NCBI GenBank assembly: GCA_022793555.1
Contig: JAAWDB010000105.1
Coordinates: forward strand, 1 to 15,509
DNA: 15,509 nt
Direction of reading: 5' to 3'
Source: Bacilli bacterium
GTDB lineage: Bacteria > Bacillota_I > Bacilli_A > RF39 > UBA660
Below are positions 1-6,804 of this stretch, in pieces. Both the position numbers and the translations under genes were made by a program. The notes beneath the pieces were generated by a model that worked only from the letters and a program-made list of their open reading frames with translations, was not told where the DNA came from and ran no database searches. Every line of letters begins with the position of its first letter. Position 1 is the first letter of the stretch.

Positions 1-894
1 TCTTAAAATATATCCTTGATCTGTATTACTTGGCAAAATTCCAGCAGGATCAGCAGCGATAAAAATACTAGTTCTAATATGATCCGCAATTATTCGCATG
101 CCCTTTTCGTTACCTTCATAAGTAAGGCCAGAAATTTGACATATTTTTTGAATAACAGATTTCCAAACGGATGATGCGTAGTTATCACATACGCCTTCTA
201 CAACAGCAACAATTCGCTCATAACCCATTCCGGTATCCACATTTTTTTTAGGAAGTGAAGAAATTGTTCCATCGCTATTTTGATTAAACTCCATGAAAAC
301 ATTGTTCCATATTTCGACCCAACGGTCGTCTGTAGGATCAAAGTTTTCTGGAACTTGATCATCACTACGCCAAAAAAAGATTTCCGTATCTGTTCCACAA
401 GGTCCTGTTTCTCCAGCGGCCCAGAAGTTGTCTTCTTTTCCTAGATAAGCAATTCTAGATTTTGGGATGCCATGATCTAACCAATATTTTGCACTTTCTT
501 CATCTCTTGGAATTTGATCATTACCTTGAAATACAGTTACAGCTAAACGGTCTACCGGAATATTTAATACTTTTGTTAAAAATTCAAAGCTATAAGCGAT
601 ACTTTCTTTTTTAAAATAATCTCCTAAGCTCCAATTACCAAGCATTTCAAAGAAAGTGTGATGGGTTTTGTCTCCTACTTCTTCTAAATCTGTTAAACGC
701 ACACATTTTTGATAATCACAAAGTCTTTTGCCACTGGGATGCTCTTCTCCCATTAAATAAGGAATTAAGGGTTGCATTCCTGCAGTATTAAAAAGAACAG
801 ATGGATCATTTTCGGGTACTATTGGGGCACTTGGTATTTGAGTATGTCCTTTACTCACAAAATAATTGATAAATAAGTCTTTAATATTTTCCAT
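1..894 (-). CDS. alaS: Alanine--tRNA ligase, N-terminal 298 residues (runs off the left edge)
   Basis: Charges tRNA-Ala with alanine in the cytoplasm. The frame is open from an ATG at 894 to base 1, so only the class II catalytic core and the start of the tRNA-recognition region are present. Visible motifs are SKGH and PSAPIVPENDPSVLF near the N-terminus, THHTFFEMLGNWSLGDYF (motif 2), ETGPCGTDTEIFFW, DTGMGYERI (motif 3) and RIIADHIRT. An AAGGAG Shine-Dalgarno lies 7 nt before the ATG. The insertion found in standard bacterial AlaRS after the CVR motif (GGKHNDLENVGYTARHH type) is replaced by a short TDLEEVGDKTHH, and GPCGPCTEI is GPCGTDTEI. This resembles the minor, shorter AlaRS clade seen for example in Patescibacteria (from memory). 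The gene lies 20 nt behind a kinase-like gene, and both are downstream of an alanine T-box, which agrees with the assignment. Total length and the fate of the editing and C-Ala domains cannot be seen. Confidence 0.96.
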   Translation of the reverse strand, partial: MENIKDLFINYFVSKGHTQIPSAPIVPENDPSVLFNTAGMQPLIPYLMGEEHPSGKRLCDYQKCVRLTDLEEVGDKTHHTFFEMLGNWSLGDYFKKESIAYSFEFLTKVLNIPVDRLAVTVFQGNDQIPRDEESAKYWLDHGIPKSRIAYLGKEDNFWAAGETGPCGTDTEIFFWRSDDQVPENFDPTDDRWVEIWNNVFMEFNQNSDGTISSLPKKNVDTGMGYERIVAVVEGVCDNYASSVWKSVIQKICQISGLTYEGNEKGMRIIADHIRTSIFIAADPAGILPSNTDQGYILR

Positions 895-914
895 TTTTAT
901 TTCTCCTTTTTGGT

Positions 915-1442
915 TTATAATTCTTTTAAAATATCGTGCATTTTTTTATTCAATGCTTTTTTATCATCATTTACAATGATGTAATCAAAATCATCAAAAT
1001 CATCTAAGGCTCGTTCGGTTTCATGTTTTGATTCTTCTAAATTCAAGTCATAATTGCCATGTTCATTTACAACGTAAATGGAATAACACTCTTGGTAATT
1101 CTCTTTCATTTTTAATATTTCTTTGGGAAAACGAACATCAGCTATTACTAAGTTATCAAAAAACTTTTCATAAATTTTTATATCTTCTTGCATTCTTCTA
1201 ATAAAGAAATCGGGATCTTGTAAATTTATTCGAATGAAAGACCCCATATTTTGTAAAAATCTTCTTGGTTTGGGTTCTTTATTGTATTCCCAGTCAATCA
1301 TTTCAGAAGCAAACAATTTAATATATTTACTAAATTCGGTTAAAACAGTTTTTTCATTATTTTGGTCATAATAGTTTTTGATACTTTCGGCTACACTATA
1401 TTTACCACTTCTGGCTTTTCCTGCAATTAAAAATATTCTCAT
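915..1442 (-). CDS. P-loop kinase-like protein of the deoxynucleoside monophosphate kinase type
   Basis: A 175-residue soluble protein. Residues 8-16 (GKARSGKYS) form a Walker A P-loop; the residue after the lysine is Tyr followed by Ser, like the GKDT variant in dNMP kinases rather than the classic GKS/T. IADVRFPKEI at 100-109 and KHETERALDD at 139-148 match the DVRFPNE and HESE-type segments of phage and bacterial dNMP kinase-like proteins. The likely activity is phosphorylation of a (deoxy)nucleoside monophosphate, but the substrate is not shown by the sequence; dephospho-CoA kinase is less likely because its GGIGSGKST start and substrate motifs are absent. AGGTGAGGTG just before the ATG supports the start. 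It is the first gene after the alanine T-box and is followed 20 nt later by alaS, so its expression is probably tied to uncharged tRNA-Ala. Family placement is fairly sure, the exact function is not. Confidence 0.8.
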   Translation of the reverse strand: MRIFLIAGKARSGKYSVAESIKNYYDQNNEKTVLTEFSKYIKLFASEMIDWEYNKEPKPRRFLQNMGSFIRINLQDPDFFIRRMQEDIKIYEKFFDNLVIADVRFPKEILKMKENYQECYSIYVVNEHGNYDLNLEESKHETERALDDFDDFDYIIVNDDKKALNKKMHDILKEL

Positions 1443-1456
1443 AAATCACCTCACCT

Positions 1457-1502
1457 AAAACAAAAGGTACCACATATGCCAAGGAGCAAATTATGCGGTA
1501 CC
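1457..1502 (-). terminator. T-box regulated intrinsic terminator
   Basis: An 11-bp stem formed by GGTACCGCATA (1492-1502) and TATGTGGTACC (1466-1476), with one G-U pair, is followed by TTTTGTTTT on the minus strand. It shares the GGTACC element with the antiterminator bulge, so the two folds exclude each other, as expected of a T-box switch. Confidence 0.88.
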
Positions 1503-1615
1503 ATCCTTTTTTTTACTTAATTTTGATAACGGTTTTCCCGTTTAATCTCCAAAGGCAGCAGATAAAGATAATTTTTGTAAGTTTCCACCAACCACTTACT
1601 CTCTTTAAAAAACGA
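1457..1615 (-). ncRNA. T-box leader, alanine specifier (GCU)
   Basis: The leader lies between the AI-2E gene and the kinase/alaS pair. In transcript order it shows the following. AGAGAG precedes an apical stem GTAAGT/ACTTAC (1577-1600) with a GGUUGGUG loop. A specifier region tct-GCT-gcc (Ala codon at 1557-1559) comes next, then a stem III-like hairpin AACGG/CCGTT near 1527-1541. The antiterminator has AAGGA (1504-1508) pairing with TCCTT (1481-1485), with the conserved bulge TGGTACC at 1497-1503. The bulge UGGU would pair with an ACCA tRNA end, fitting the A73 discriminator of tRNA-Ala. A competing terminator overlaps the antiterminator. When alanyl-tRNA is scarce, uncharged tRNA should stabilise the antiterminator and allow transcription of the kinase and alaS. 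The exact 5' end and the pairing at the base of stem I are uncertain, and stem I appears short. Confidence 0.9.
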
Positions 1616-1619
1616 ATCT

Positions 1620-2789
1620 TTACTTTCCTTCTTCATCGATTAATATTACATTTTGATCTTCAAATAAATTGTATTTTTCAACAAAAAATCTGTAAACTAC
1701 TTTGGCTAGCGCTATACAAGGTGTCGCCAAAATCATTCCTAATATACCAAAGAAATGTTCAAAAATCAACAGTCCTAGAATAATTGTTACAGGATGCAGT
1801 TTCATTGTTTTACTCATTACGACTGGTTGTAAGATGAAGTTTTCTATTAACTGAACAATTACAGCCACGATTATCGCCATAATACCAATTAAGCTACTTT
1901 GACTAAAACCAATTATTACGGCGGCTGCACCACCAATATATGGTCCAACATATGGAATTAAATCAGTAAGTCCACAAAAGAAACCGAATAATAATGGTGC
2001 TTGAAGTCCAATAGCAGCAAAGCCGATAGAATCACAAACAAAGACCATTGTTGCTACTAAAAGGGTTCCATTTACACATTTTCTTACTTCACTACTAATA
2101 TTTGTGATTAATAATGATAGTTCAAAGCGATTTTTTTTAGGAAATAAATGTAGTAAATGGGTATTAATCGCATCAAAATCAAATAGCATATATAAGCCAA
2201 TAATTAAGCCGAAGCCAATCGTTAATAGACTTGAGAAAAAGTTACCTACAAAATTGATAATAGAAGCTGGTAAATTGGTGGTAAAATCAACAAAAAATGT
2301 ATTCATGGTTTCCATTAGGTTTTGTTTGACATTACTTAAATCAATTCCCTTATTAGTACTTAATGAATCAAAAAGATTCGTAATGTAATCTTCTACACCA
2401 TTAAAAATCTCAGGAAGATTACTTAACAATTCATTTAATTGCGTATAAATTGTCGGTATTAATATTCGAATAAATACGATTAAAAAAACGATCAATAATA
2501 AATATAAAATTAAGGAGCTTACCATTCTTGGTATACCTTTTTGTTCCATTTTCTTTACTAATGGATTTAATAGCCATGCTATGACAAAGCCAATAAACAA
2601 TGGTGATAATACTTTTAAAACACTTAGTAAAAAATTAATAATTCCCCATTCTCTAGCTATAATTGTAACAATTAAAATAATTGCAATAATCATAACTAAA
2701 TAAAATAAGTGAAGAATCTTTTTTGAAAGACTTACGACTTCATTTACTTCATTCATATCTAATTTTTCTTTTGGTTTTCGAAAATTCAT
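1620..2789 (-). CDS. AI-2E family transporter (YrrI/PerM type)
   Basis: A 389-residue polytopic membrane protein. Strongly hydrophobic stretches lie at about 30-46, 52-76, 92-112, 180-206, 244-275 and 283-365, with a large soluble loop at about 115-175. Family landmarks are GFFCGLTDLIPYVGPYIGG (269-287) and ENFILQPVVMSKTMKLHP (316-333), followed by FEHFFGILGMILATP (343-357). This matches the AI-2E/PerM superfamily, whose members have been linked to autoinducer-2 or ion export; the substrate cannot be inferred here. In Bacillus subtilis the paralogue YrrI is encoded just upstream of alaS, so the neighbourhood supports a YrrI orthologue. The ATG follows AAGGAGGGTAAATC, a strong ribosome-binding site. 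The alanine T-box starts directly after its stop codon. Confidence 0.93.
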   Translation of the reverse strand: MNFRKPKEKLDMNEVNEVVSLSKKILHLFYLVMIIAIILIVTIIAREWGIINFLLSVLKVLSPLFIGFVIAWLLNPLVKKMEQKGIPRMVSSLILYLLLIVFLIVFIRILIPTIYTQLNELLSNLPEIFNGVEDYITNLFDSLSTNKGIDLSNVKQNLMETMNTFFVDFTTNLPASIINFVGNFFSSLLTIGFGLIIGLYMLFDFDAINTHLLHLFPKKNRFELSLLITNISSEVRKCVNGTLLVATMVFVCDSIGFAAIGLQAPLLFGFFCGLTDLIPYVGPYIGGAAAVIIGFSQSSLIGIMAIIVAVIVQLIENFILQPVVMSKTMKLHPVTIILGLLIFEHFFGILGMILATPCIALAKVVYRFFVEKYNLFEDQNVILIDEEGK

Positions 2790-2807
2790 GATTTACCCTC
2801 CTTTTTT

Positions 2808-2816
2808 ATTATACCA
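2808..2816 (-). promoter_or_regulatory. Extended -10 promoter of the AI-2E gene
   Basis: TGGTATAAT matches the extended -10 consensus TGnTATAAT exactly and lies 18 nt before the start codon at 2789. No good -35 is seen 17 nt upstream. The predicted start falls close to the ribosome-binding site, giving a leader of about 10-14 nt. Confidence 0.5.
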
Positions 2817-2844
2817 TTATTGAATCAAAAAAATAGCAGAATTT

Positions 2845-2874
2845 AAAAAAAATAGAATTTTTACATTCTATTTT
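2845..2874 (-). terminator. Intrinsic terminator overlapping the stop codon of the Pro/Glu-rich membrane protein gene
   Basis: A perfect 10-bp stem AAAATAGAAT/ATTCTATTTT (2865-2874 with 2849-2858) has a 6-nt loop that contains the TAA stop codon, followed by a run of T on the minus strand. The 5' arm is part of the last codons of the gene. GC content of the stem is low. Confidence 0.7.
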
Positions 2875-3793
2875 CATCATTTCTATTATATGAAGAAACA
2901 TCATTTTCTAAACTCGAAAAGACAATATCAGATTTCTTGTTAACTTCCGTATTCGTATTTAATTTTGGTAAATCAATTGTTTTTGGTAATTCAATATTTG
3001 GTTTAGCAGGAGAAATTGGTGGAATAACTGGCTCTTTTTTTTCTTCGATTATAGGTTTTGGTTCCACTTCAAATTCTTTTGATTCATTTTCTTTCTTTTT
3101 ACTTACAAAAACCGAACTAAATTGATTAGGACTTGGCATTTTTGGCTTTTCTTGATTATTATAATTGTTGTTTTCTATTGGTTCTTTTACTTTATTAAAT
3201 GATACAGAATCTTCTATAATTGGTGGAAAATCAGTAGTTTCTACTGTATCAAAAGTTGATTCATTAGCAACAGATTCTTCAGAAACTATTGGTGGCGTAA
3301 TAGTAAAAGATGATTCTTCTTGATTGCTAATGCTTTCAAGTTCTTTAGAAATAGAATCTGCTAAAGCATCAAAATCAAAGTCCATTTTAGGAGGAACAAT
3401 TTGTTCTTCCTCTTTTTGAACATTTTCAACTTTTATAATACTATCGTTATCAGTTAATGTAGGGGCTGGAACACTTTTCTCTTCTACAATTGGTGCTGGT
3501 AACGGATCTACCATTTTTTCAACATTTAATTCATTTTCAGTTGAAGTTTCTGTTGATCGTTTAAAAATTTCAGGATCAATATTTAATTGGACAGTTGGCT
3601 CATCATCAGTAAAAGCTTTCTGTGCCAATGTATTGTTTACTTCTATGCTTTTTGTTTCTGCTAGTTTTCTTTCTTTTTGATCCTTTTTTCCAAAAAATAG
3701 GACAATTAAAAACGCTAGCACTAAAATGGATATTACTATGAATAAGATAATTCCAAAATTATCATTACTATATAAATTCGTCAAAAAATCCAT
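2861..3793 (-). CDS. Single-pass membrane protein with long Pro/Glu/Ser-rich cytoplasmic tail, function unknown
   Basis: From the ATG at 3793 the product is 310 residues. Residues about 15-36 (FGIILFIVISILVLAFLIVLFF) form one membrane helix, followed by GKKDQKERK, so the tail should be cytoplasmic (positive-inside rule). The remaining roughly 265 residues are low-complexity, rich in Pro, Glu, Ser, Lys and Asn, and probably disordered. A short Pro-Ile-acidic motif recurs: APIVEEK, PPIVSEE, PPIIEDS and KPIIEEK, plus PPISPAK. The start at 3793 is chosen because AAAGGTGGTGAG sits just upstream; the alternative GTG codons at 3805/3802 are part of that ribosome-binding site. The layout (short N-out segment, helix, long linker) recalls division proteins such as ZipA, but no folded C-terminal domain is visible, so no function is assigned. 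It has its own promoter and terminator. Confidence 0.8.
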   Translation of the reverse strand: MDFLTNLYSNDNFGIILFIVISILVLAFLIVLFFGKKDQKERKLAETKSIEVNNTLAQKAFTDDEPTVQLNIDPEIFKRSTETSTENELNVEKMVDPLPAPIVEEKSVPAPTLTDNDSIIKVENVQKEEEQIVPPKMDFDFDALADSISKELESISNQEESSFTITPPIVSEESVANESTFDTVETTDFPPIIEDSVSFNKVKEPIENNNYNNQEKPKMPSPNQFSSVFVSKKKENESKEFEVEPKPIIEEKKEPVIPPISPAKPNIELPKTIDLPKLNTNTEVNKKSDIVFSSLENDVSSYNRNDENRM

Positions 3794-3823
3794 TTTACTC
3801 ACCACCTTTTTTATTCTATTGAT

Positions 3824-3853
3824 AGGATATCATAAAAAAGTAAAAAAAGTCAA
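3824..3853 (-). promoter_or_regulatory. SigmaA-type promoter of the Pro/Glu-rich membrane protein gene
   Basis: TTGACT (3848-3853), an 18-nt T-rich spacer and TATCCT (3824-3829) preceded by TGA (extended -10). The start codon at 3793 follows about 30 nt later. Bases 3854-3924 hold only AT-rich sequence with no recognisable element. Confidence 0.6.
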
Positions 3854-3924
3854 TAGCGATAATTCAGCAAATGGATTTTATTATGTTTCGTTTTAAATAT
3901 AATCCTAACGCCTTTTAAAACATT

Positions 3925-3963
3925 AAAAAAGCTCATTTTTTCGTAAAAGAAAAATAGAGCTTT
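3925..3963 (-). terminator. Intrinsic terminator downstream of yneF
   Basis: AAAGCTC (3957-3963) pairs with GAGCTTT (3928-3934), extended with mismatches by ATTTTTC/GAAAAAA-type pairing, followed by TTTTTT on the minus strand. It lies about 50 nt after the yneF stop. Confidence 0.75.
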
Positions 3964-4011
3964 AATTTTTTTCTCTAAAAATTTTGCTATCACGCTCTTC
4001 AAGTAACGTTA

Positions 4012-4221
4012 TTACATATTTTTTGTCATTTGATTCATTACTTGTTTTACTTGCTTTTGACTTGGTTTTCGTCCCATACTGCTCATCATTGCTTCAATCA
4101 TTTTTTCGTTGATTGGAGGATTCTTTTGCATGTATTTTTTTGTTGCAGTACGAGCAAGTAAAAATCCGATCACTGCCCCAATTACAATTCCTAATAATAC
4201 TAATAATATGTCTCCTAACAT
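4012..4221 (-). CDS. yneF: YneF family (UPF0154) small membrane protein
   Basis: A 69-residue protein with one N-terminal membrane helix (residues about 3-23, [23 protein letters not shown]) and a conserved basic cytoplasmic part: [19 protein letters not shown] and [16 protein letters not shown]. The KNPPINE and GRKPSQK segments match B. subtilis YneF closely, and the length is normal for the family. No biochemical role is established for it. GGAGG lies 6 nt before the ATG. As in B. subtilis, it follows tkt and sirA in the same order and direction. Confidence 0.93.
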   Translation of the reverse strand: MLGDILLVLLGIVIGAVIGFLLARTATKKYMQKNPPINEKMIEAMMSSMGRKPSQKQVKQVMNQMTKNM

Positions 4222-4241
4222 AATAGCCTCCTTGTTGATTA

Positions 4242-4270
4242 ATTTTACTAAAAATCAGATTAAAACACAA
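4242..4270 (-). promoter_or_regulatory. Possible promoter of yneF
   Basis: TTGTGT (4265-4270), a 17-nt spacer and TAAAAT (4242-4247), 21 nt before the start codon of yneF and right after the sirA stop. The -35 is a weak match. Confidence 0.4.
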
Positions 4271-4274
4271 GTTT

Positions 4275-4691
4275 TTACACCGCTATTTTTTCTAGCCAAA
4301 AATAATCTTTATTTTCAAAATCACAAAAAAACAAATTTTTTTCTTTTTCTAGATCCTTTAGAAAAGAAGGTCTTGGAATCGTACTTTCCATTTCTAAATA
4401 TGTACGGTTTACAATTAATTTGGTTCTTTCTTGACGATACACATCATAAATTTGATGTACGTTGCGGTATTTTGAATAAAAATAGTTTTCTTTATAATTT
4501 TTAAATAATTCAATATCTAGTTGTTTGGGATTCATTTTTTCTATAATTCTTTCAAATAAATCTACTCCTAGTTCCAAATCATTTTTATCAACATAATAGA
4601 TTTGTTCTAGTGTTCGATATAAATGATGGGGATTTTTTTTGGTTAAAATAGCTAACTCATCTTTAATTTTAAAAATGAAAAATTGTCTCAT
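4275..4691 (-). CDS. sirA: Sporulation inhibitor of replication SirA
   Basis: About 138 residues from the ATG at 4691 (a GTG at 4700 in the same frame lies in the GGGTGA ribosome-binding site and is less likely). SirA binds domain I of the initiator DnaA and blocks new rounds of replication when a cell commits to sporulation. The C-terminal LFFCDFENKDYFWLEKI matches the DFNSKRYGWL end of B. subtilis SirA, and the overall plan (N-terminal RQFFIFKIKDEL strand/helix, central LFERI, KENYFYSKY) and length (148 in B. subtilis) agree; sequence identity looks low. Gene order tkt-sirA-yneF is the same as in B. subtilis. A perfect Spo0A box lies in its promoter, which is how sirA is activated in Bacillus. 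The combined evidence makes the call firm despite sequence drift. Confidence 0.88.
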   Translation of the reverse strand: MRQFFIFKIKDELAILTKKNPHHLYRTLEQIYYVDKNDLELGVDLFERIIEKMNPKQLDIELFKNYKENYFYSKYRNVHQIYDVYRQERTKLIVNRTYLEMESTIPRPSFLKDLEKEKNLFFCDFENKDYFWLEKIAV

Positions 4692-4708
4692 AAATTTCAC
4701 CCAAATCT

Positions 4709-4742
4709 ACTTTAGCAGAAATGCAAAAAAATTTTTGTCGAA
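4709..4742 (-). promoter_or_regulatory. Spo0A-activated promoter of sirA (0A box plus extended -10)
   Basis: TGTCGAA at 4736-4742 on the plus strand (TTCGACA on the coding strand), inside TTTTTGTCGAAAAAG, is a perfect Spo0A box. Its TCGACA doubles as a -35-like element. TAAAGT (4709-4714) preceded by TGC is an extended -10, 21 nt away. A longer-than-usual spacing with a 0A box over the -35 is typical of Spo0A-activated sigmaA promoters such as spoIIG and spoIIE. The predicted start lies only about 10 nt before the sirA ATG. Confidence 0.7.
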
Positions 4743-4766
4743 AAAGGGAAATTTATCGTTTAATTC

Positions 4767-6746
4767 TTATCTTAATAAGGATTCTACTTTTGCTTTTAAC
4801 GAAAGATAATCAAAGCCCATTTTTTGTTCAACTTCAAATGGCCGTCCACTATAACCAAATTCATTAATTCCAATAATACTCTCATAACTGTTGGTAAAAC
4901 GATTCCAAATTAGAGGATTTTCGGCAGAAATTACTATTCGTTTTACTGTACTTGGTAAAATAAGCTCTTCATATTCTTTACCTTCGCTTAAAAACAACTC
5001 CATCGATGGCATGGATACAACACGAACATCTAAACCGATTTGTTCAAAATCATAAGCCATTTGTAGTGCATAAACTAGTTCACTACCAGAACTTATTAGA
5101 ATTCCATCTAATTTCGTTTTTTCTTTTTTTATAATATAAGCACCTTTAGAGACTTCTTTAGCACTACTCCCTGGTAATTTTGGAGAATCATTTTTGGTGA
5201 TGATCAGTGCAGATGGTAAATTCTTTTTTAAAATACATTCCCAAGATCCCATTACCTCCATAATATCTCCTGGACGATAGCAAATTAAGTTTGGTGTAGT
5301 ATGTAACATGGATAGTTGCTCTATAGGTTGCATTACTGGTCCATCTTCGCCAATGTGAATCGTATCATGAGTAAAGATATAAGTAACAGGTAGATTCATT
5401 AATGCTGTTAATCTTAATGAAGATTTTAAGTAATCCGCATAGATTAATTTAGTACTGCCATATACTTTTAATCCAACAAGGGCCATACCATTTAAAATAG
5501 ATGCCATGGCATTTTCTCGAGATCCAAAACGGATATTACGCCCTAATTTGTTTTTGGGATTTAATTCACCTGTGTTATTTAAAAAGCTTTGACAAGATAA
5601 AGAAGAATCAGCACTTCCTCCTAAGATTAATGGTGTTTTGCCGCCAATAATATTTAATATTTTTAAATTTGTTTCGCGTAATGATTCCCGATAATTATCA
5701 TTAATTTTATAATTATCGCTATTAAAATTGAAATTCCATTGCTTATTTTCTAAAGCATTTTTTATTTCTATTAACCGAGGATTTTGTTGACCTTCTAATC
5801 TTTTATAAATTTCTTGCCACTTTTGATATTTTTTATCGCTACGATCGTTAATGCCTTTTTGAAAATAAATAATACTATCTTTTGATATTTCAAATGGCGG
5901 TAAAAATAAGTTCCATTTTTTTCTTAAATTGGCAACATCATCCGTTGTTAATGGTCGATTATAAGTAATACTCTTATTTTCGTTAAATGATCCACTTCCT
6001 AAAATAGTTTTAAATATTAATAATGATGGACGTCCACTTTTTTTAGCGGATGAAATTGCGCGATCAATGTCACGAATGTTGGAACCATCTTTTAGCATAT
6101 CGACATAAAAACCTAAAGCTTGATATTTCTTTACGATATCTTCATTAATTGTCGTATCTAGTGGACCATCTTCCGTGATATTTGTGCAACTATATAAGAT
6201 TATTAAATTATTTAATTGTTGAACTCCCGCAAAGGATAACGCTTCATTTGTAATTCCTTCCATAAAGTCCGCATCATCACATAGACAATAGGTCGTATAA
6301 TCGATTAACTTTAAACGATCATCTTCACTTTCAAAGACATTTTTAATATATTTTCCTGCTAAGGCGACACCCGTTGCACAAGCAATACCTTCCCCATGTA
6401 ATCCAGTAGTAGCTTCCACCCCTGGAGTTCTCATATATTCTAAAATTCCTGGAGTAATACTATTTATGGTTCGGTAGTTCATCAAGTCTTCTTTTTTTAT
6501 TGGAAATCCAGCCATGTGTAATGCTGCATAAATTAAACTAGAAGCGCCTTGAGATGAAACGATTAAACGATCACGATTAAGCCAATTTGGTTCATTTGGA
6601 CGAATGCATAAATGGCGATGAAACAAAGTATATACAATTGGTGCCATACTTAAAGCTAAGCCTGGAGAACCACTTCCTGCTCTAGTAATCATATCTATAC
6701 TTAAAATTTTTAATTCATTTAATGTACGAATATCCTCTTGATTCAT
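4767..6746 (-). CDS. tkt: Transketolase-like protein lacking the active-site histidines
   Basis: 659 residues, the normal length of transketolase, and collinear with it over all three domains: PNWLNRDR (53-60), TPGVEATTG (107-115), DFMEG (160-164), GRNIRFGSRENAM (402-414), THDTIHIGEDGP (459-470). Transketolase uses thiamine diphosphate to move two-carbon ketol units between sugar phosphates. The residues that do this are largely missing. SGHPG is SGSPG (Ser27), SAGHGS is SSQGAS (Gly67), PGHPE is PGILE (Ile101), AVHGAPL is ITYNRPL (Tyr262), and GPTHQP is GPVMQP (Met472). The Mg ligand Asn is Thr188 and GDGD is DDAD, although Asp158 and the cofactor-activating Glu411 remain. The phosphate-binding Arg appears as Lys (LTRQNLP to ITKNDSP). 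The frame is intact with no sign of decay, so it may be a pseudoenzyme or have changed chemistry. It sits where the ordinary tkt lies in B. subtilis (lexA...tkt-sirA-yneF). The ATG follows AGAAGGTG. Confidence 0.9.
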   Translation of the reverse strand: MNQEDIRTLNELKILSIDMITRAGSGSPGLALSMAPIVYTLFHRHLCIRPNEPNWLNRDRLIVSSQGASSLIYAALHMAGFPIKKEDLMNYRTINSITPGILEYMRTPGVEATTGLHGEGIACATGVALAGKYIKNVFESEDDRLKLIDYTTYCLCDDADFMEGITNEALSFAGVQQLNNLIILYSCTNITEDGPLDTTINEDIVKKYQALGFYVDMLKDGSNIRDIDRAISSAKKSGRPSLLIFKTILGSGSFNENKSITYNRPLTTDDVANLRKKWNLFLPPFEISKDSIIYFQKGINDRSDKKYQKWQEIYKRLEGQQNPRLIEIKNALENKQWNFNFNSDNYKINDNYRESLRETNLKILNIIGGKTPLILGGSADSSLSCQSFLNNTGELNPKNKLGRNIRFGSRENAMASILNGMALVGLKVYGSTKLIYADYLKSSLRLTALMNLPVTYIFTHDTIHIGEDGPVMQPIEQLSMLHTTPNLICYRPGDIMEVMGSWECILKKNLPSALIITKNDSPKLPGSSAKEVSKGAYIIKKEKTKLDGILISSGSELVYALQMAYDFEQIGLDVRVVSMPSMELFLSEGKEYEELILPSTVKRIVISAENPLIWNRFTNSYESIIGINEFGYSGRPFEVEQKMGFDYLSLKAKVESLLR

Positions 6747-6770
6747 AATGCACCTTCTTATTCTAGAATT

Positions 6771-6799
6771 AGTATAACAAATTTTAAAGATGCACTCAA
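6771..6799 (-). promoter_or_regulatory. SigmaA-type promoter of the transketolase-like gene
   Basis: TTGAGT (6794-6799), a 17-nt spacer and TATACT (6771-6776), 24 nt before the start codon. No LexA box is seen here, so this gene can be transcribed apart from the SOS operon upstream. No terminator separates the two. Confidence 0.65.
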
Positions 6800-6804
6800 A
6801 TATT

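Noticed and set aside
2104..4504. Plus-strand open frames opposite the AI-2E, Pro/Glu-rich, yneF and sirA genes
   Set aside because: Each lies antisense to a well supported gene, has no ribosome-binding site and shows no family features.
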